This document shows, piece after piece, positions 1 through 17,900 of a stretch of DNA of 64,000 nucleotides (the first letter of the stretch is position 1; the number at the start of each line of letters is the position of its first letter). Source of the DNA: Tamarix chinensis (lineage: Eukaryota > Streptophyta > Magnoliopsida > Caryophyllales > Tamaricaceae); NCBI GenBank assembly GCA_030549775.1, contig CM060180.1, positions 29,791,090-29,855,089 on the forward strand, in the 5' to 3' direction. Both the position numbers and the translations under genes were made by a program. The notes under the pieces were generated by a model that saw nothing but the letters and a program-made list of their open reading frames with translations, was not told the DNA's origin and made no database searches.

Positions 1-795
1 ACTATAACTTTTTAAGTCGTAAGTTAAACTAAATCGTAAATTAAGGTTTAGTTTGGTTTGGTTTGCTATTCAAACCCTATTATAAACACTTGAATTACAT
101 TGATTGTTGAAAAACAAAAAAATTCATCATACAATTGTTAAAAATTTAGTAGAATAAAGGTAAAAAACCACTATAACAGTTATTCATCTTTTTTAAGAAA
201 TTAGTATAATAATGGTTATAATTTTTAATATAATAATTGTTAAAAAAGTATATAATCGTTGAGAATTTACCACATAAATACTAAAAAATTATATATAACA
301 AAGGGATTTGTTTTCTTAAAAATAACAATTGTTAAAAATTATCACATTGTTGTTGAAAAATTTATGTTGTCACATCAGAAGTATAATAATATGAAGTATT
401 TATTTTTAATTTTTTGTTGACCCATAATAAAGATAATATATTTTGAAAACTTTAAATAAAAAAGTTAAAACTTATTTACAGAATTATCGTCATTATAAAA
501 AAACTTAATTTAATATCTAATAAATACTGTGCAATTGGTCCCACCTTATAATCTGCGCACTCGTTTCTGCTTCTTTAAACTTAATAAAGACCTGCTAGCG
601 GACGAGAATAAATGGGCCGATAAGTCAATATGGGCAGGCCCCTTAGCTTAGATAAGGAATAAGTCCAGGTCCTCAAACTGGGTAGTGGTACACTACAGTC
701 ACATGTCGACCGGCCCGATCGAATGCGTCGACATCTTCATCCTTCTGCCTCAAGTCCCAACTCCCAAGTCCCAAGACTCGCAACCCATTCCCTCA
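1..795. other. AT-rich spacer upstream of MCM5
   Basis: The first ~530 bases are strongly AT-rich, with short repeated TTGTTAAAAA/AATAATTGTTA-like words and no gene I can support. From about 540 the composition becomes more balanced, as expected where the MCM5 promoter begins. No clear transposon ends were seen. Confidence 0.6.
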
Positions 796-821
796 TTTTC
801 CCGCCAATCTTCCCGCCAAAA
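796..821 (+). promoter_or_regulatory. Paired E2F-type sites in the MCM5 promoter
   Basis: Two E2F-type motifs lie close together. TTTTCCCGCC (796-805) contains the exact consensus TTTCCCGC. TTCCCGCCAAAA (810-821) reads TTTTGGCGGGAA on the minus strand. They are about 110-135 bases before the MCM5 start codon. MCM genes are established E2F targets in plants and animals, so S-phase activation is the likely role. Binding is inferred. Confidence 0.7.
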
Positions 822-932
822 CGACTACTAACTCATCCTAGTCCTTTCACATTTCCGCCGAAGTATCAAACGAGCAAGCATATCACACAGGAAAGAAAAA
901 GAGATACTGATAGAGGCAGCAGATCGGCGAAA

Positions 933-5893
<4,961 letters not shown>

Positions 5894-7640
5894 ATTGTTC
5901 TGCTTTTAAGTATTGTTTGGAGAAGTGGCTGCAGCAGAAGCCATCAATTGTTTCCTTGTTATCTTTCAGTGTTGGATACTACTTGTAAAATGTAACTCGT
6001 ACCGGTGACAAATCATATGATGATATAACTTATCTGAAATACCATTGAATTATTTAGCTACAAACTTGCAGCAGATGGTTTGTGATGAATATTTGTGAAT
6101 TCTAACGATATGGGACTTAAGTCGTAATTCTTGACAAGTTTTGAGTTCACTTGCCGTAAACATCCACCATGTAAGTTGGTGGCTGATGTAAAATCAAGAA
6201 ATCTCAGCTCTAGCCTTATTTTCCTACAATCTTAATTCATTGTCGTTATTGTAGCGCACTAAAGTGCCATTGTATTCTATGAACCAATGTGACGATCTGA
6301 TTCTAAACGGGAAGGCTAGGCAGCAACCCGTCATCCTTTCTAATCTCAAGGTATGGTAGTAGACATAATGCCCTAGTCGACACTTGTGACCCCACCTTAA
6401 ATGTGATTCCATTTGAGATGACTACTGTCTCCTGTTATTGTATTGCAATGCTGATGCTTTTGTTTAATACCAAGATATCTTTGATTTTATTTCTTGTTAT
6501 ATCATATGCCGCAAGGATACAAGGATTAAAGCTCCTTTATCCTCTCGAAGGCCTGGCTTATTTGTACAAGGACCATTGATCTCGGTGTTAATGCAAATAT
6601 TCACAATAATAAAAATGAAGATTTTTTTTTATACTAATTTCAGATTTGATTATAGATGCAATTCCTATATAAATCAGTCAATCTCCGGGGCAATCAATGA
6701 TCTTGCTGGGGTTTGTATAGATTTATTTAAACTTCATGAAAACAATTAATTTTTACCTAGCAAAGAGAGCATGATTTAGTGGTGCTTAATCCCCTTGAGT
6801 AGGCTCGATGACAAACAATGCTTCAACATATTTAACTTTGGTGATCTTGAACTCTTTGATCTTTGATTTTTACTTCATTATTTGATCTTTGGCTTTAGAG
6901 CCTTTAGAATTGTTTTTGGGGCTCTTGATCTTCATACCTCTTCATGTAAAAAATGAAGTGAATCGTCTATTTATAGAAGAGCAAGACTCTTGGCTATTGG
7001 GCTTAGGTTTAACAGGTTGCCTTGCAGACTTATTAGTCAGGCATCTTTTAACTTAATTTTACTTATTCTTTTCGTTGTAAAATTATGCTAGATCTACATT
7101 TAGTTAGATTAAGTCCACTTTAATCATTTTAACCCAATTTAATAGAATACAAATTTATTTTGACAAATTAAAACATTTTAATTTAATTTATATGCCCTAA
7201 ATAATTTTAAGTTGATTCAAATTTAAATTGATTATCCATGTAACAATTAAAATATATTTGATCGAAAAAGTATCTACTATGTCTCTTTTGTGAACACATC
7301 TACAACTTTAGAAGAAATTTTGCCAAAGACAAGTGCACTTTATTCAAATTATCACAGAATGGTAGTTACTCATTAATCAATTAAAAAATTAATTCTTTAA
7401 TCAATCATCTATTTTTAATTAATTATTTATTTTTTCAACATTATATCCCTTTTCTTCACATTCCATTATGCTACCCATCTACCTTTTTCCATAGTAAGCT
7501 ATCCTCAAGCTACCTCATTAAATAATTAGCTAGCGACTTGAGCCCTAAAGAACCTCCATTATCCATGGTCTCATAAGCCTTGAACTAATCAAATACTAGA
7601 TTTGAAAGAGTGGAGATAGAGTTGTTGCCTCTAAATCTGC
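5894..7640. other. MCM5 3' UTR and unclassified spacer
   Basis: The first few hundred bases after the stop should hold the MCM5 3' UTR; I cannot place the poly(A) site. From about 6.5 kb on, the DNA is AT-rich and repeat-like, but no ends, coding motifs or target duplications are recognisable. Confidence 0.5.
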
Positions 7641-8255
7641 TTCCAAAGCGTTGTGCATTTGGTCTTTTGATTCAAACTTGTTTTCATTTGGTCCCTGTAT
7701 AATAGTAATGCATTTATAATTTTGCACATTTAACCCCTAAATACTTGTATTATTTCCAAAATTTTGGACATTTGGCCTTTAATATTTTTTCTTCTTCTTT
7801 AGAGAGCTATGCTCTTAACGAGAATCAAATATTGGTCATCCACATTATGCCCCTAGTGCAGATACTGCACGTGTTGAGAAGTTGTGGTGCTTCTGAACAA
7901 TATTGCTTCCAAAAGTTTGTTTGTTTGGCCAAATTACTAAATTACCATGCATTAGGATCCTAAATAGTTGTGCTACCTCCAAACTTTTGCGCATTTGGTC
8001 CTTCAACAATAACACTACTTCCAAACTTCTCCACATTTGACACTTTATGTATATTTTCCAACATCATATTTAGTCCTTGATTAGGAACATCATGTTTGAA
8101 ACCCTATAGATAGAAACTTTATTTCTAGACCCTAAATTTGACTTTTGGGAACAAAACTTTGCTCACAAACCTTACATTTGACCCATGTAAAGAAACATTG
8201 CTTTTGGCATCCTACATTTTTCTTATACAACAAACTTTTTATTTAGTAGAACATG
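7640..8255. repeat. Degenerate tandem repeat around TTTGCACATTTGGTCCTT
   Basis: Variants of a phrase like CCAAACTTTTGCGCATTTGGTCCTT recur roughly every 50-70 bases (about 7655, 7720, 7755, 7985, 8025), with drift and indels. It looks like a decayed tandem repeat; no coding sense is visible. Confidence 0.45.
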
Positions 8256-8259
8256 AGAT

Positions 8260-8263
<4 letters not shown>

Positions 8264-8306
<43 letters not shown>
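8264..8306. repeat. (TC)n microsatellite
   Basis: About 20 TC dinucleotides, nearly uninterrupted, directly at the inferred 3' end of the minus-strand LINE fragment that follows. Confidence 0.95.
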
Positions 8307-8311
<5 letters not shown>

Positions 8312-8319
8312 GTTGAGTA

Positions 8320-8863
8320 AGTAGAATTTTATTACAAAAAATGAGCACGTATGTACAACCTTTAAAATTAAGCCAAACAAAAAATCTCACTACCCTAAGG
8401 TATTCACAAAGGTAACTACGACATCATAAGACTTACAATGGTGCATACTAATCAATTGTTGTGGCTAATTCCTTAACAATAAGAATTACAAGGTGACGTG
8501 CAGGTTTGTCTTTTGCATGAAAATTTTAAAAGTTCATTTCAATCCACAGATAATAGGTTGTGGCAGTAAATATAAATATGATAACCAACCTTCTAGTCTT
8601 TATACCTTGTGCTCCATGTTGCAACTAGTTTAGAGAAATATCAAAAGTATCAACACATTTTTGGAAGAAAATATGGCTCATTGATTCTTCTTGAGAGTTG
8701 CATAACACACAATGTGTATTCACTTCAATTCCCATTTTTATCATTCAGTTCTTAGTGAATATCTTGCACCCGACAGCAAGCCATAAGTGGAATTTATATC
8801 TTGGAATTGTGACCAGATTCCAAAATATGTTAGCCCACTCCACTACTTCTCCTTTAAGTCTAA
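8320..8863 (-). mobile_element. LINE (non-LTR retrotransposon) 3' fragment with zf-RVT domain
   Basis: Read on the minus strand from about 8850 downward, the conceptual protein contains WANIFWNLVTIPRYKFHLW, then WLAVGCKIFTKN, a stop, MIKMGIEVNTHCVLCNSQEE and SMSHIFFQKC. This is the pattern of the zinc-binding domain at the end of plant LINE ORF2 proteins (Pfam zf-RVT: W...P.K..HLW, C..C....E...H.F..C). In-frame stops and the missing reverse transcriptase show it is dead and 5'-truncated; LTR A abuts its upstream end. Its 3' end appears to run into the (TC)n/(GA)n tract. Family-level call is fairly safe; the subfamily is unknown. Confidence 0.75.
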
Positions 8864-11399
8864 CGTAACATCCCAAAATTTTATATAACATTTACTCTCG
8901 AGTGTTTTGACTTTATTCAAAACTAACTTGTAAATCTTGACCTAATTATTTTACTATAACCTTTGACCCGTAACTCAAATAACTGTTTAAATATTTTTTT
9001 AATTATTTTACATTTATCCTTCTTATTAAATCAATCTTAAACTTATTTATTTTTTTAAAAATATTTTTCTAATTGGTACCCTAATATATCAAACTAAATC
9101 TAAAACTAAAATAAAATATTTTTATCCTATCCTTTCCGACCCCCTTTTCCTCACATAATCCCTGCAGTGTAAATCTCCCCTTCCTCAATACACTCACTCT
9201 CCATGTCTCCCTCACTTTACTTCTCTAACGAGCCTTCACCATCACCATACCCCTCACTTGTCGAACCATTCTGCTCGATCATCCCCATCAACTTACCCCT
9301 CTACGAACCAAACTCCCTCACCAAACAACTTGTCTGCATGCATATATACATACACACATACTCATCTCTCCTTCGTTATCTCTTTTCTTTGTTTGAAACC
9401 CAGACCTCTACATCTCCTCAACTAAACAACCCTTGCAACCCCTTCTCTCACTCCCTTCTATTTTTGTTCAACCAACCCCCATCATCCCCTTGTTCCCTTC
9501 CTTGGCCTTGTTTGGTGTCGTGAACCTAAATTTCCTCAACCATCACTAGCCCTCTACCACCTCGCGTGCACCTCCACCCCTTACTCCTACATTTGTGCCA
9601 CCAACCACCACACCATCCCAACATCACCCCTTACTCCTACATATGTGTCGTTGCTCTACATTTGCTTCAACACATCCTACCACAATCCACCAACCATCTT
9701 CAACACCTCCCTCTACAGCTAACCACCCCTTCAACCCTCTCTATTGTTGCCACCCACTAACCTCCACCACCTTATACCACAACCAATTCACGTCCTGCAC
9801 CACCTCCCTTGCAACCACCATTCTAGCCCAACCAACCAAGCCCCAACACTACCCTGCTAACAACTACCACTAGTCGTGTCTCCTTTCCTGTGCCACCACC
9901 ACTCAAAATAGAAGCACTCAATCACCATCTCCACCACCTCTGCCTCACTCTTTCTCCTTAACCTAGCCAACCGTCTAGTCCCATTTGTTGTTTGTGAGCA
10001 ATACTCACACTATGCATGCAACGTGAGAAGTTTTGTTTAAAATTTTTGGTATCTATTTTAATAAGGACATTTTAGTAATTTTGGATAATAAATAATTTAG
10101 TATTATAATGATTATTTTATTTTAAAATATTAATACGGTAATTGTGATATTATTTTTTAGGTACGAAAATTTGATTAGTAGGGCCTTATAATTTATAGTA
10201 GGATATTGATAATTTTTCCTTTGCTAGAAAATAGGTAACTTTTATACTCTATTAAAATAGTCAATATTGTATGATAGCACATTAGGGTTTTAGTGTATGA
10301 AATATGTTAAGCATAATTTGTTACGTTATAATTATGTGCTTATTATTTTTATCATGAAAATCGATAAAAACGAGCATGTTATTATGTAAAATATTTTGGG
10401 TACGACAATATGAATAAAATAATTTTAATGTCGGTTAAATATTTTGTATGTCATGTACATGTAAAATAATAGGTTGAGCATACTTAGATAAATTTCTAGA
10501 ATAATTATTATTGATGTGTGCTCTAGGAGAAATTTGGTCATTTTATGTGTATTATGATATTTATCCCAAAAAACACGTCTAATGTATAGTATATATCATA
10601 AGCATGAGATTATGTGATTCTAGATCTATTAGATATGCATACTAGGGTTTATGTGATGAATCATAATTACGGGTAAAATGGTCATTTAGCTTATTTGATA
10701 ATTTAGTCATTTGAAAAATAATTTAATTATTATTTTTAGCCTTTTTATGATAAATTAATAAATAAAATGGAATTAGTAATTAAAAAGGAACATAATGTGG
10801 TAATTTTAGCCTTAGGGGCATTTTGGTCATTTTTAACTTAATGCACCCAAATGTGAATAATTGTGCCTATGATGACCTTATTATATTTTTATGAGATAAT
10901 GATCTTGTTTATGAATATCTTGAGTAAATAGAAAATGAGTACAAATGGTTAAGTATGGAAATCAGATATATATGATTGATTGTGATTTCATAGCCACCTT
11001 AATAAAATACTAATATTTAAAGTGAAAGACCTTGAGATTGGAAATACTGGCTTTTTAGGGGTCTCTACCCTAAGATGTGGTTTAGTCTATGGTTGATTTT
11101 ATATTTTTTTCTGGTGTACCTTCATGCCCTAACTAGTACCTAAAGTCGTGATTTAGTCCCTGGGACGAATGTAGGACTACAACTCCCACCACCACATCAC
11201 TCTAGTGCCAAGGGTTTTTTTTAGGGATTTTCAACATCCTCCAAACTTGGACTACTAGGTGAGGGGGTATACGTTTAATTTTGTTTCTGCCTCACCCACC
11301 ACACTAGTTCTAGTGTCAAGGGGATTTTCTCAGGGGTCTTCAACATCCACCACACTTGGTCTCTTAGACTGAGGGTAAAAAAGATAACCAAGCCTAAGT

Positions 11400-13462
11400 A
11401 TTCATAATGGAAAGACCTCTAAGATCCCATTATCAATTTCAAAATATCAAACCAATTGTTTTTTTTAAGTGTTGACACCAAACATTAACCAAGGCACACA
11501 AGCCATAAAATTAGGTGTTTAAAGGGAACACCAAACTCAACCAAACAAGGCACCACAATATTATCATTTTAACGAATGCTAAATTTAGGTTAAACATGGT
11601 TGAAATCATGATCAATATTTTTTAATTATATAGAACCATTAATATAGAAGGCCCAAAGGAAGAACATTAGATAACAAGCAAACATGGAAAAAATCAGATG
11701 GACTAGTCGATCGGTCTCTAGGACTAGTCGATTGGTTTGGTCGTACCAGACCTGAATAGAAAATAAAACAAATAGACCAATCGACTGGTTGGTTCTACTA
11801 GTCGAATGGTTGGGAGACTAGTCAATCGATTTGATCGAACCAGTCAATGGTTCTAAGCAGAGACCATACAACTCTGGTCACAAGACAACCTGTAGATGGG
11901 TTTGATAAATGAATCGACTGTTCATAGGAACCAATTGACCGGTTCATCAAACCAATTGATCACTTTCATGACCAGTCGATCAAAAACTTTCAAACCGAGC
12001 GAATTTTCACACAACCAGTTGATTAGTTCAACAAACTGATTGATTGGTCTGGGTAAAACAACACCCAGACGTGTGATCCACTTAACAGAGTTTTACCAAA
12101 TTTTACTATATTTATCCTAGCACACTTCTATATTATAAACTACATACTCCTCATATGAATTCACATAAAACATGGTAGAGATTAATACTCAACAAGATTA
12201 TGCTTGAAGTTCACCAACTCATGTATAATATTAAAAATACTCAAACATGCTCCAAAACTTCATAAATTGAAATATGGCAACATGCTCGAAATTAAGAAAA
12301 CATATTACATAACCATCATAGAATATACCAAGCACTCAAAACCACAACAAACAATACAAGACCTTAGTCATATTAGAGATAAGAATGCATTACCTTAAAT
12401 TAAATCTTCTAGCACAAAACTCCTACTTGATGACTATCTAGCATGACCTTGATTCCTATGAGAACCAGAAATCAAAACCATTAAAACTCCATTAAAAAAT
12501 ATTAGAAAAAGAAGAAGAAGAAAAACACAACTCAACTTTTCTTAGAAACAAAATTCCAAGGAAAATGAAGCTATAACCCTACAACTTTCTTAAACCTTAA
12601 CCCTTCACCGCTTAAGAGAAATAAGGGAGAACTAAATCAAAGATTAGAAGAATAAAAGAGAGATAATGCTCGACCAAGAGCAAGCCTCTATTTTCTCAAC
12701 AAAGAAGAAACAAGAAGAAAAATGGAGAATACTCAACACTTAGCAAATTTCACCAAGGGAGAGGAAGAAGGGATAAAGAACAATCGGTAAGAAATGAAAT
12801 GAATCAAGAATAGAGGGTATAGAAGTGAGAGATTGTTGAAATCCAAAGGAGGGAGAGAGATAAGATTGGTATGGTTGAATGTGGGCAATCAAGTTGTAAG
12901 AGAAGACATGATAGAGTGAGGGAGGTTGAGTGTAGTCAAGAAGAGACATGGTAGAAGATTGGTGAGTCAGGGAAGGGGTGCACGAATTCAAACATGCAGC
13001 CTAGTTTCCAGAAGAGAGAGCAGAAGGTGAGGGAGAAGAGAGAATGTGAGATATGCCTCAAAAAGTGATTTTTGGATAAATTTAACTAAATAAATTCATA
13101 TAATGATACAAATAATGTAAAAATAATTCCAAATCAACAAAATATGCTTATTAGTACAAATAGATTCTAATTAGAAGATTTTATAAACGTTAGAAAGATA
13201 TTCAAATCAAAATCAGAAAAGGATATGAAATCGCAAAATAACCAGTTGATTGGTTTGAGCAAACTAATTGAATAGTTCATTGAGAATAAAATTATTAATC
13301 TCATAGCGTACTAGTCAATTTGTTAGGTAAATCAGTCAATCGGTATGCTTGAAATTCACATTTCTATTATAATTTCAAGCTCTTTTCAAAATCAAAACTA
13401 GTTTATTTTATATCAACATAATTTTAAATACATTTTGAAGGATTTGAGGATGGGATATTGAA
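11400..13462 (-). mobile_element. LTR copy D (family 2), partial
   Basis: Its high-coordinate end, CATTTTGAAGG...GATGGGATATT (13429-13462), is the reverse complement of the start of copy E (TGTGATATCCCATAAT at 31784). Going down in coordinate it has the purine-rich strand of the pyrimidine block (12480-13040), a cluster of TAGTCGATTGGTTTG-like words (11690-12060), and phrases matching the ~60-bp subrepeats of E (11460-11580). The low-coordinate end is not recognisable, so it is truncated or rearranged around 11160-11440, where a ~50-bp phrase is repeated (11200-11260 and 11310-11365). Confidence 0.5.
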
Positions 13463-13495
13463 TACATTAGAGAAGAATACCCTATTATCCTAGAA

Positions 13496-13733
13496 GGTTG
13501 GATTTGGAATTTCTATAGAATGTTCGAGGTGGTTGATTGCCTAGAAGGGCAAAAGGCAAGCATAGCCATGTATTTCTTCAAGGACCCACAGATGCCTGGT
13601 GGGTAGGCTTTCATGTTCAAGGAGGACTATCAATGTCTGGGGAAGACTTCAAGACAACACTTTGTATGCATTTATAATTCTAGAGCCTCAAGAGGGTCAA
13701 GATTAAGGAATTCATGCAGTTGACTCAGGGAAG
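13496..13733 (+). pseudogene. Ty3/Gypsy gag fragment (degraded)
   Basis: The first frame reads GWIWNFYRMFEVVDCLEGQK then ASIAMYFFKDPQ. After a frameshift it reads DAWWVGFHVQGG, MSGEDFKTTL, stops, and RVKIKEFMQLTQGS. This follows the Pfam Retrotrans_gag pattern (W......F.......K......L...A..WW......W..F...F......K..EF..L.QG). It is a short dead piece wedged between copy D and the continuation of copy A. Which element it came from is not clear. Confidence 0.7.
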
Positions 13734-14952
13734 TTTGTTGGTGTGCCTTAGTGTCCTACCCAGGCCCTATATCTTACTATACTTAGTTCTTTGAGCTTCT
13801 TAGAGAGTATGCATACTTATGGATTATGTGTTCTTTTCAATAAGGTATTGTACTCCCTTCGTGTGCTAATGTGACCAGGGTACCTTAGTATCCTTAGGTT
13901 AATAATCGACAGGATATTATGGTACTTTTGTGTGCTGGTATGACTGAAATATCTTAATGTCTTTGGATTGATATGATCTCCTCTTGAGTAATTAAAATTT
14001 TAGTAATTATTGTTTTTATTATTAGAATTAAATTGGATTGGTGGGCCAGTAGCTTCCTTCGTGCTCTAACTATGTTTTGGTAGTTGCCTTCATGCCCTAC
14101 TTGTGTTTAGTAGCCGCCTTCATTTTCTACCATTGGTGATTTGGAATTTTTTGGTATTGTTAGTTGAGATTTATGAGATAGGACATGATTCATTTGGAAA
14201 TGATTAGGTATGGTTGTTGATTTTCCTTTTTGGAACACCCTTGGCATGAATTGATTTATTTAGTTCTATAATATGATTAAGTGTAATGGAAATATCAGCA
14301 TATGACCTTGGTGATAATTATTTTCTTATATGATTAATCATTGTTCATGTCGTATGAGTTATGATGTATTTATACCATGATTCTCTTGTGACTACCTTCT
14401 ATGTGCTCTATGTAACCTTTGCATGCTTAGTGCTATGTAGTGGGTTCATTTAGTATCATTGTACTAATGTGTTCTAATTTATAACCCCCTACCTATTTAA
14501 TGGGAAGTTTTGACTTTATAGGATTACTTTAAGGGTACCGGTTGATGGCTAGGATTTGGGGTTAAGAGTTATAACTATCCAAAGTCCTCTTTGGCATCGT
14601 TTGATCTTGATATCCCTAGATTCTTGTGTTCCTTTTATATATTTTTTTTTCTCTTGTGCATTGTAACTCTTTTGATTGATAATTTTATGTATATCAAAAC
14701 ATTTATAATCTTGAAAGAACACTAGGGGGTTAAATAGGTTTATTAAGAATGGTAATGACAAATTAAAAAATTGACACATAAAATATAGTGGTTTGAGATT
14801 AGAATTTCCCTACATCCACTACCCAAAGGGTTTTCCTTTTGGATTTTGAATCTCTCGTGTGTTATATTAATGATCACTCATCTCTTGGTTTATGAATATA
14901 TTATCTCAAGGACCTTCTAGGAGTTGATTTATAAGTTAACATAGTTATCATC

Positions 14953-17900
14953 TCTAATAATCCGAAATTTTGCTTAGCCTAATCCCGTATCATTAATACC
15001 CTAATTTGATTCTAATCTCAAGAAAATTTTATTTTAACCTTAACCAAATTTATTAATCCCAAAATCTTAACCTAATCTGAATTTGACCTAGATAAACTAT
15101 ATTTCTTAACCCGATCTTAATTCTGCTAAAATTTATCACTAATCCTACATATTTTGGCTAATCCAAAATTATCTAAAACTAATCCTAAACCTTTCTTCCT
15201 TTTCTATTTCTTTATCCTTTTATTTTTTTCCCTTCTCCTTTATCCTGTCATCTTTGCCATAAAGCTTGACTTTAGTATATTACAACTTGCATCAACCATC
15301 ACTCTCACCACTGCAGCCACCACCACCACCATTATCCATCATCCCTCACCACCTCTCACCCTCGTGCTTCCACTTTACCCTACACACTCACGCCTCCCAT
15401 ATTCCTCTTCCATTTTTCATTTTCACGCAACCATACACACAACCATCACCATCCCTTGCTGCTCCCTTTGAAATTTTCACCCCAAAACACTACCATCACC
15501 TCTGGCCACCATCGATTAAAATATTCCCTTGCCATCCCTCATACTCGACCTGTATCCCCTACCATTTTATTTTTCCATTTGCACGCCATATCCATATATA
15601 TACACACACTACTCATCACTCTCCTTCCTTTCTCTTTTGTTTTGCCTCATTTCTACCCATTTTGTGTCCATCATCCCTACATGAGCTCCCTTTCTTCTTC
15701 TTCCTCCTTCTTTTCTTCCTCTTCCATACTCTGCTTTGCATATCGCACCACCTCCACCACCACCATCACCATTGTGCACCACCACACACCTCCCAACATC
15801 TGGTGGATTGACTGCCAAGGTCATCCCATCACTGCCTTCGTTGTAGCGGGTCATCGCCATTAACCATCATCCTTTTTTCCCTCTTCTTCCTCTCATCTAT
15901 CGTGTTTTTGTGAAGCACACGACCTGCACATGACTGTGCAACACTAAATTTTCTTATCGCATGCCCGTGCAAACCAGTATAGCCTGCCCATGCACCCTCG
16001 CACAGCTTGTGCACGACCTATCACACTCTCGCGCACACTTGTTCGAATTTGTTCTAGTCTACCAGTGATCGAGCATGACCGTGCCTCTTTGCACAACCTA
16101 CCCGTGCACGATCCCAATACACAGCTTAGGTGTGCACTACTTGTAGCATGCTCGTGCAGCTCTCCATTTTGGTTGTGCACTCCTCTTTTTTACCCTCAAA
16201 CCTTATCCAAACCACCAAATTTTCACCATAGCTCCATCACACATCACACAACTCAAGCTTTCATTTGACTCTAGTTATTTCCGTTTCTATCATCTTTACC
16301 TTAATTTTTCCCTCGGTTATAATCTTCAAGACTAATCGCATTTTATATTATTTTTGTAGGTGGTATTCTAGTGATCTCAGAGGAAGAAGTCTAGGATTTA
16401 TGTGCTTAGAGCCTAGTGTCCTAGTTGGTAATGATACTAATCGATGTTTTAGGGTTTTGTGTTATTTGCTTGTATAGATATGTGTATTTTCATGATATTG
16501 TGCTATATGATTTAATGCATGTTGTTGATGATATGTTATGAAAATATGGATTATATGTTTGAAAGAAAGTAAAAATAGGTAAGTGGTATGGATATGACTT
16601 TGTTATGATAATGACGCATTTGTGGTAAAATATATTATATGGCATGAAATCTAGGCTAAATAAGCTATGATAAGTGGAAATAAGCATATTTATGAGGTAT
16701 GATGATAAATGGTGGATTTGGAAGGGTTAATATGGATATTTTGGTATTGTAATGTGTTAGGTGGATTAAAATATGATAATGATATGCTGAGAAGTGTTTG
16801 GAAGGATTATTGTTGTCTTAGGTTCTTCAAAATGAGATAATGGTCTAATTAGAGCATAATAACCTAAAATGATAATCATATTATTCTATGTGTAAAACCC
16901 TAGAGTTAATCCACAATTTTAGATATGTTGCTAATGCTGACATTATAAGGATGTATGTTGAATTTGGTAATCATATGAGTCTTATGGGAATAATTATGAC
17001 TAACCTATGAAATTAAGGTTTTGGCAATTTTGTGAATAGTACTTTGGGATAAGATTATTATTGTATGTGTAAGATGTGAGAATTAGACCTTAAATTTAGG
17101 ATGAAATATCGAGGAGAATAATATACCATATTTGGTGGTTGAATGATCAATATGAGAGAATAATGCTGAGAGTGTGAAATTAGGGTTTGAGGAAGTTAAT
17201 GATCTTGAATTGCGTGATGTGTTCAATGCTTGTGAATCAATCATGAATAAGATACTAATCATGTAAAGTGAAAGATCATGTGAGTAGGGCCATAATAATG
17301 TTTTTATATCCATTCCACTAGATGATAATAATGGCCTAGGAGCATTTTACTCCGAGAAGATGATGTTTTTATATATCCGTTCCACCGGAGTATAATAGTG
17401 GTTTGGGAGTGTTTTTCCCTAATAAGGTGTTTCAGTCCATTCCAACAGAGTATAATAGTGGCTTAGGAGCATTTTGCACTTAAAAGGTGTTTCAGTCCGT
17501 TCCACAGGATTAAGAACAATGGGGCTTCTGCTCATCATGAATGAAAATATAACTGTATAACCTATGGATAAGACACTAATGACTTAAAGTGGAAGAGTAC
17601 ACGAGTTAGGACCAAGGTGATGTTTTTATATCCATTCCACTAGAGATAATAGTGGTTCAGGAGCGTTTTGCCTCGAAAAGGTGATGTTTTTAGATCCATT
17701 CCACCGAATGATAATAGTGGCTCAGGTGTGTTTTCCCTAAGAAGGTGCTTCAGACCATTCCACCAGTTTAAGAATAGTGGGGTTCCTAAATTCAACATAT
17801 ATAAAAGAATGAAAATGGTTCTAGCTAATAAAGAGGCCTAGATTGGTATTTATCTTATGAGATGTATCATTGGTTCCAATGTGTTCTTATCATCAGTTGT

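Noticed and set aside
723..932. In-frame extension of MCM5 upstream of 933
   Set aside because: The frame is open but its residues do not look like MCM5, and the E2F-type promoter motifs lie inside it. The conserved protein begins MSGWDEGG at 933.
17270..17790. CRISPR-like regularly spaced repeats
   Set aside because: Degenerate tandem subrepeats of an LTR in a plant nuclear genome, without distinct spacers.
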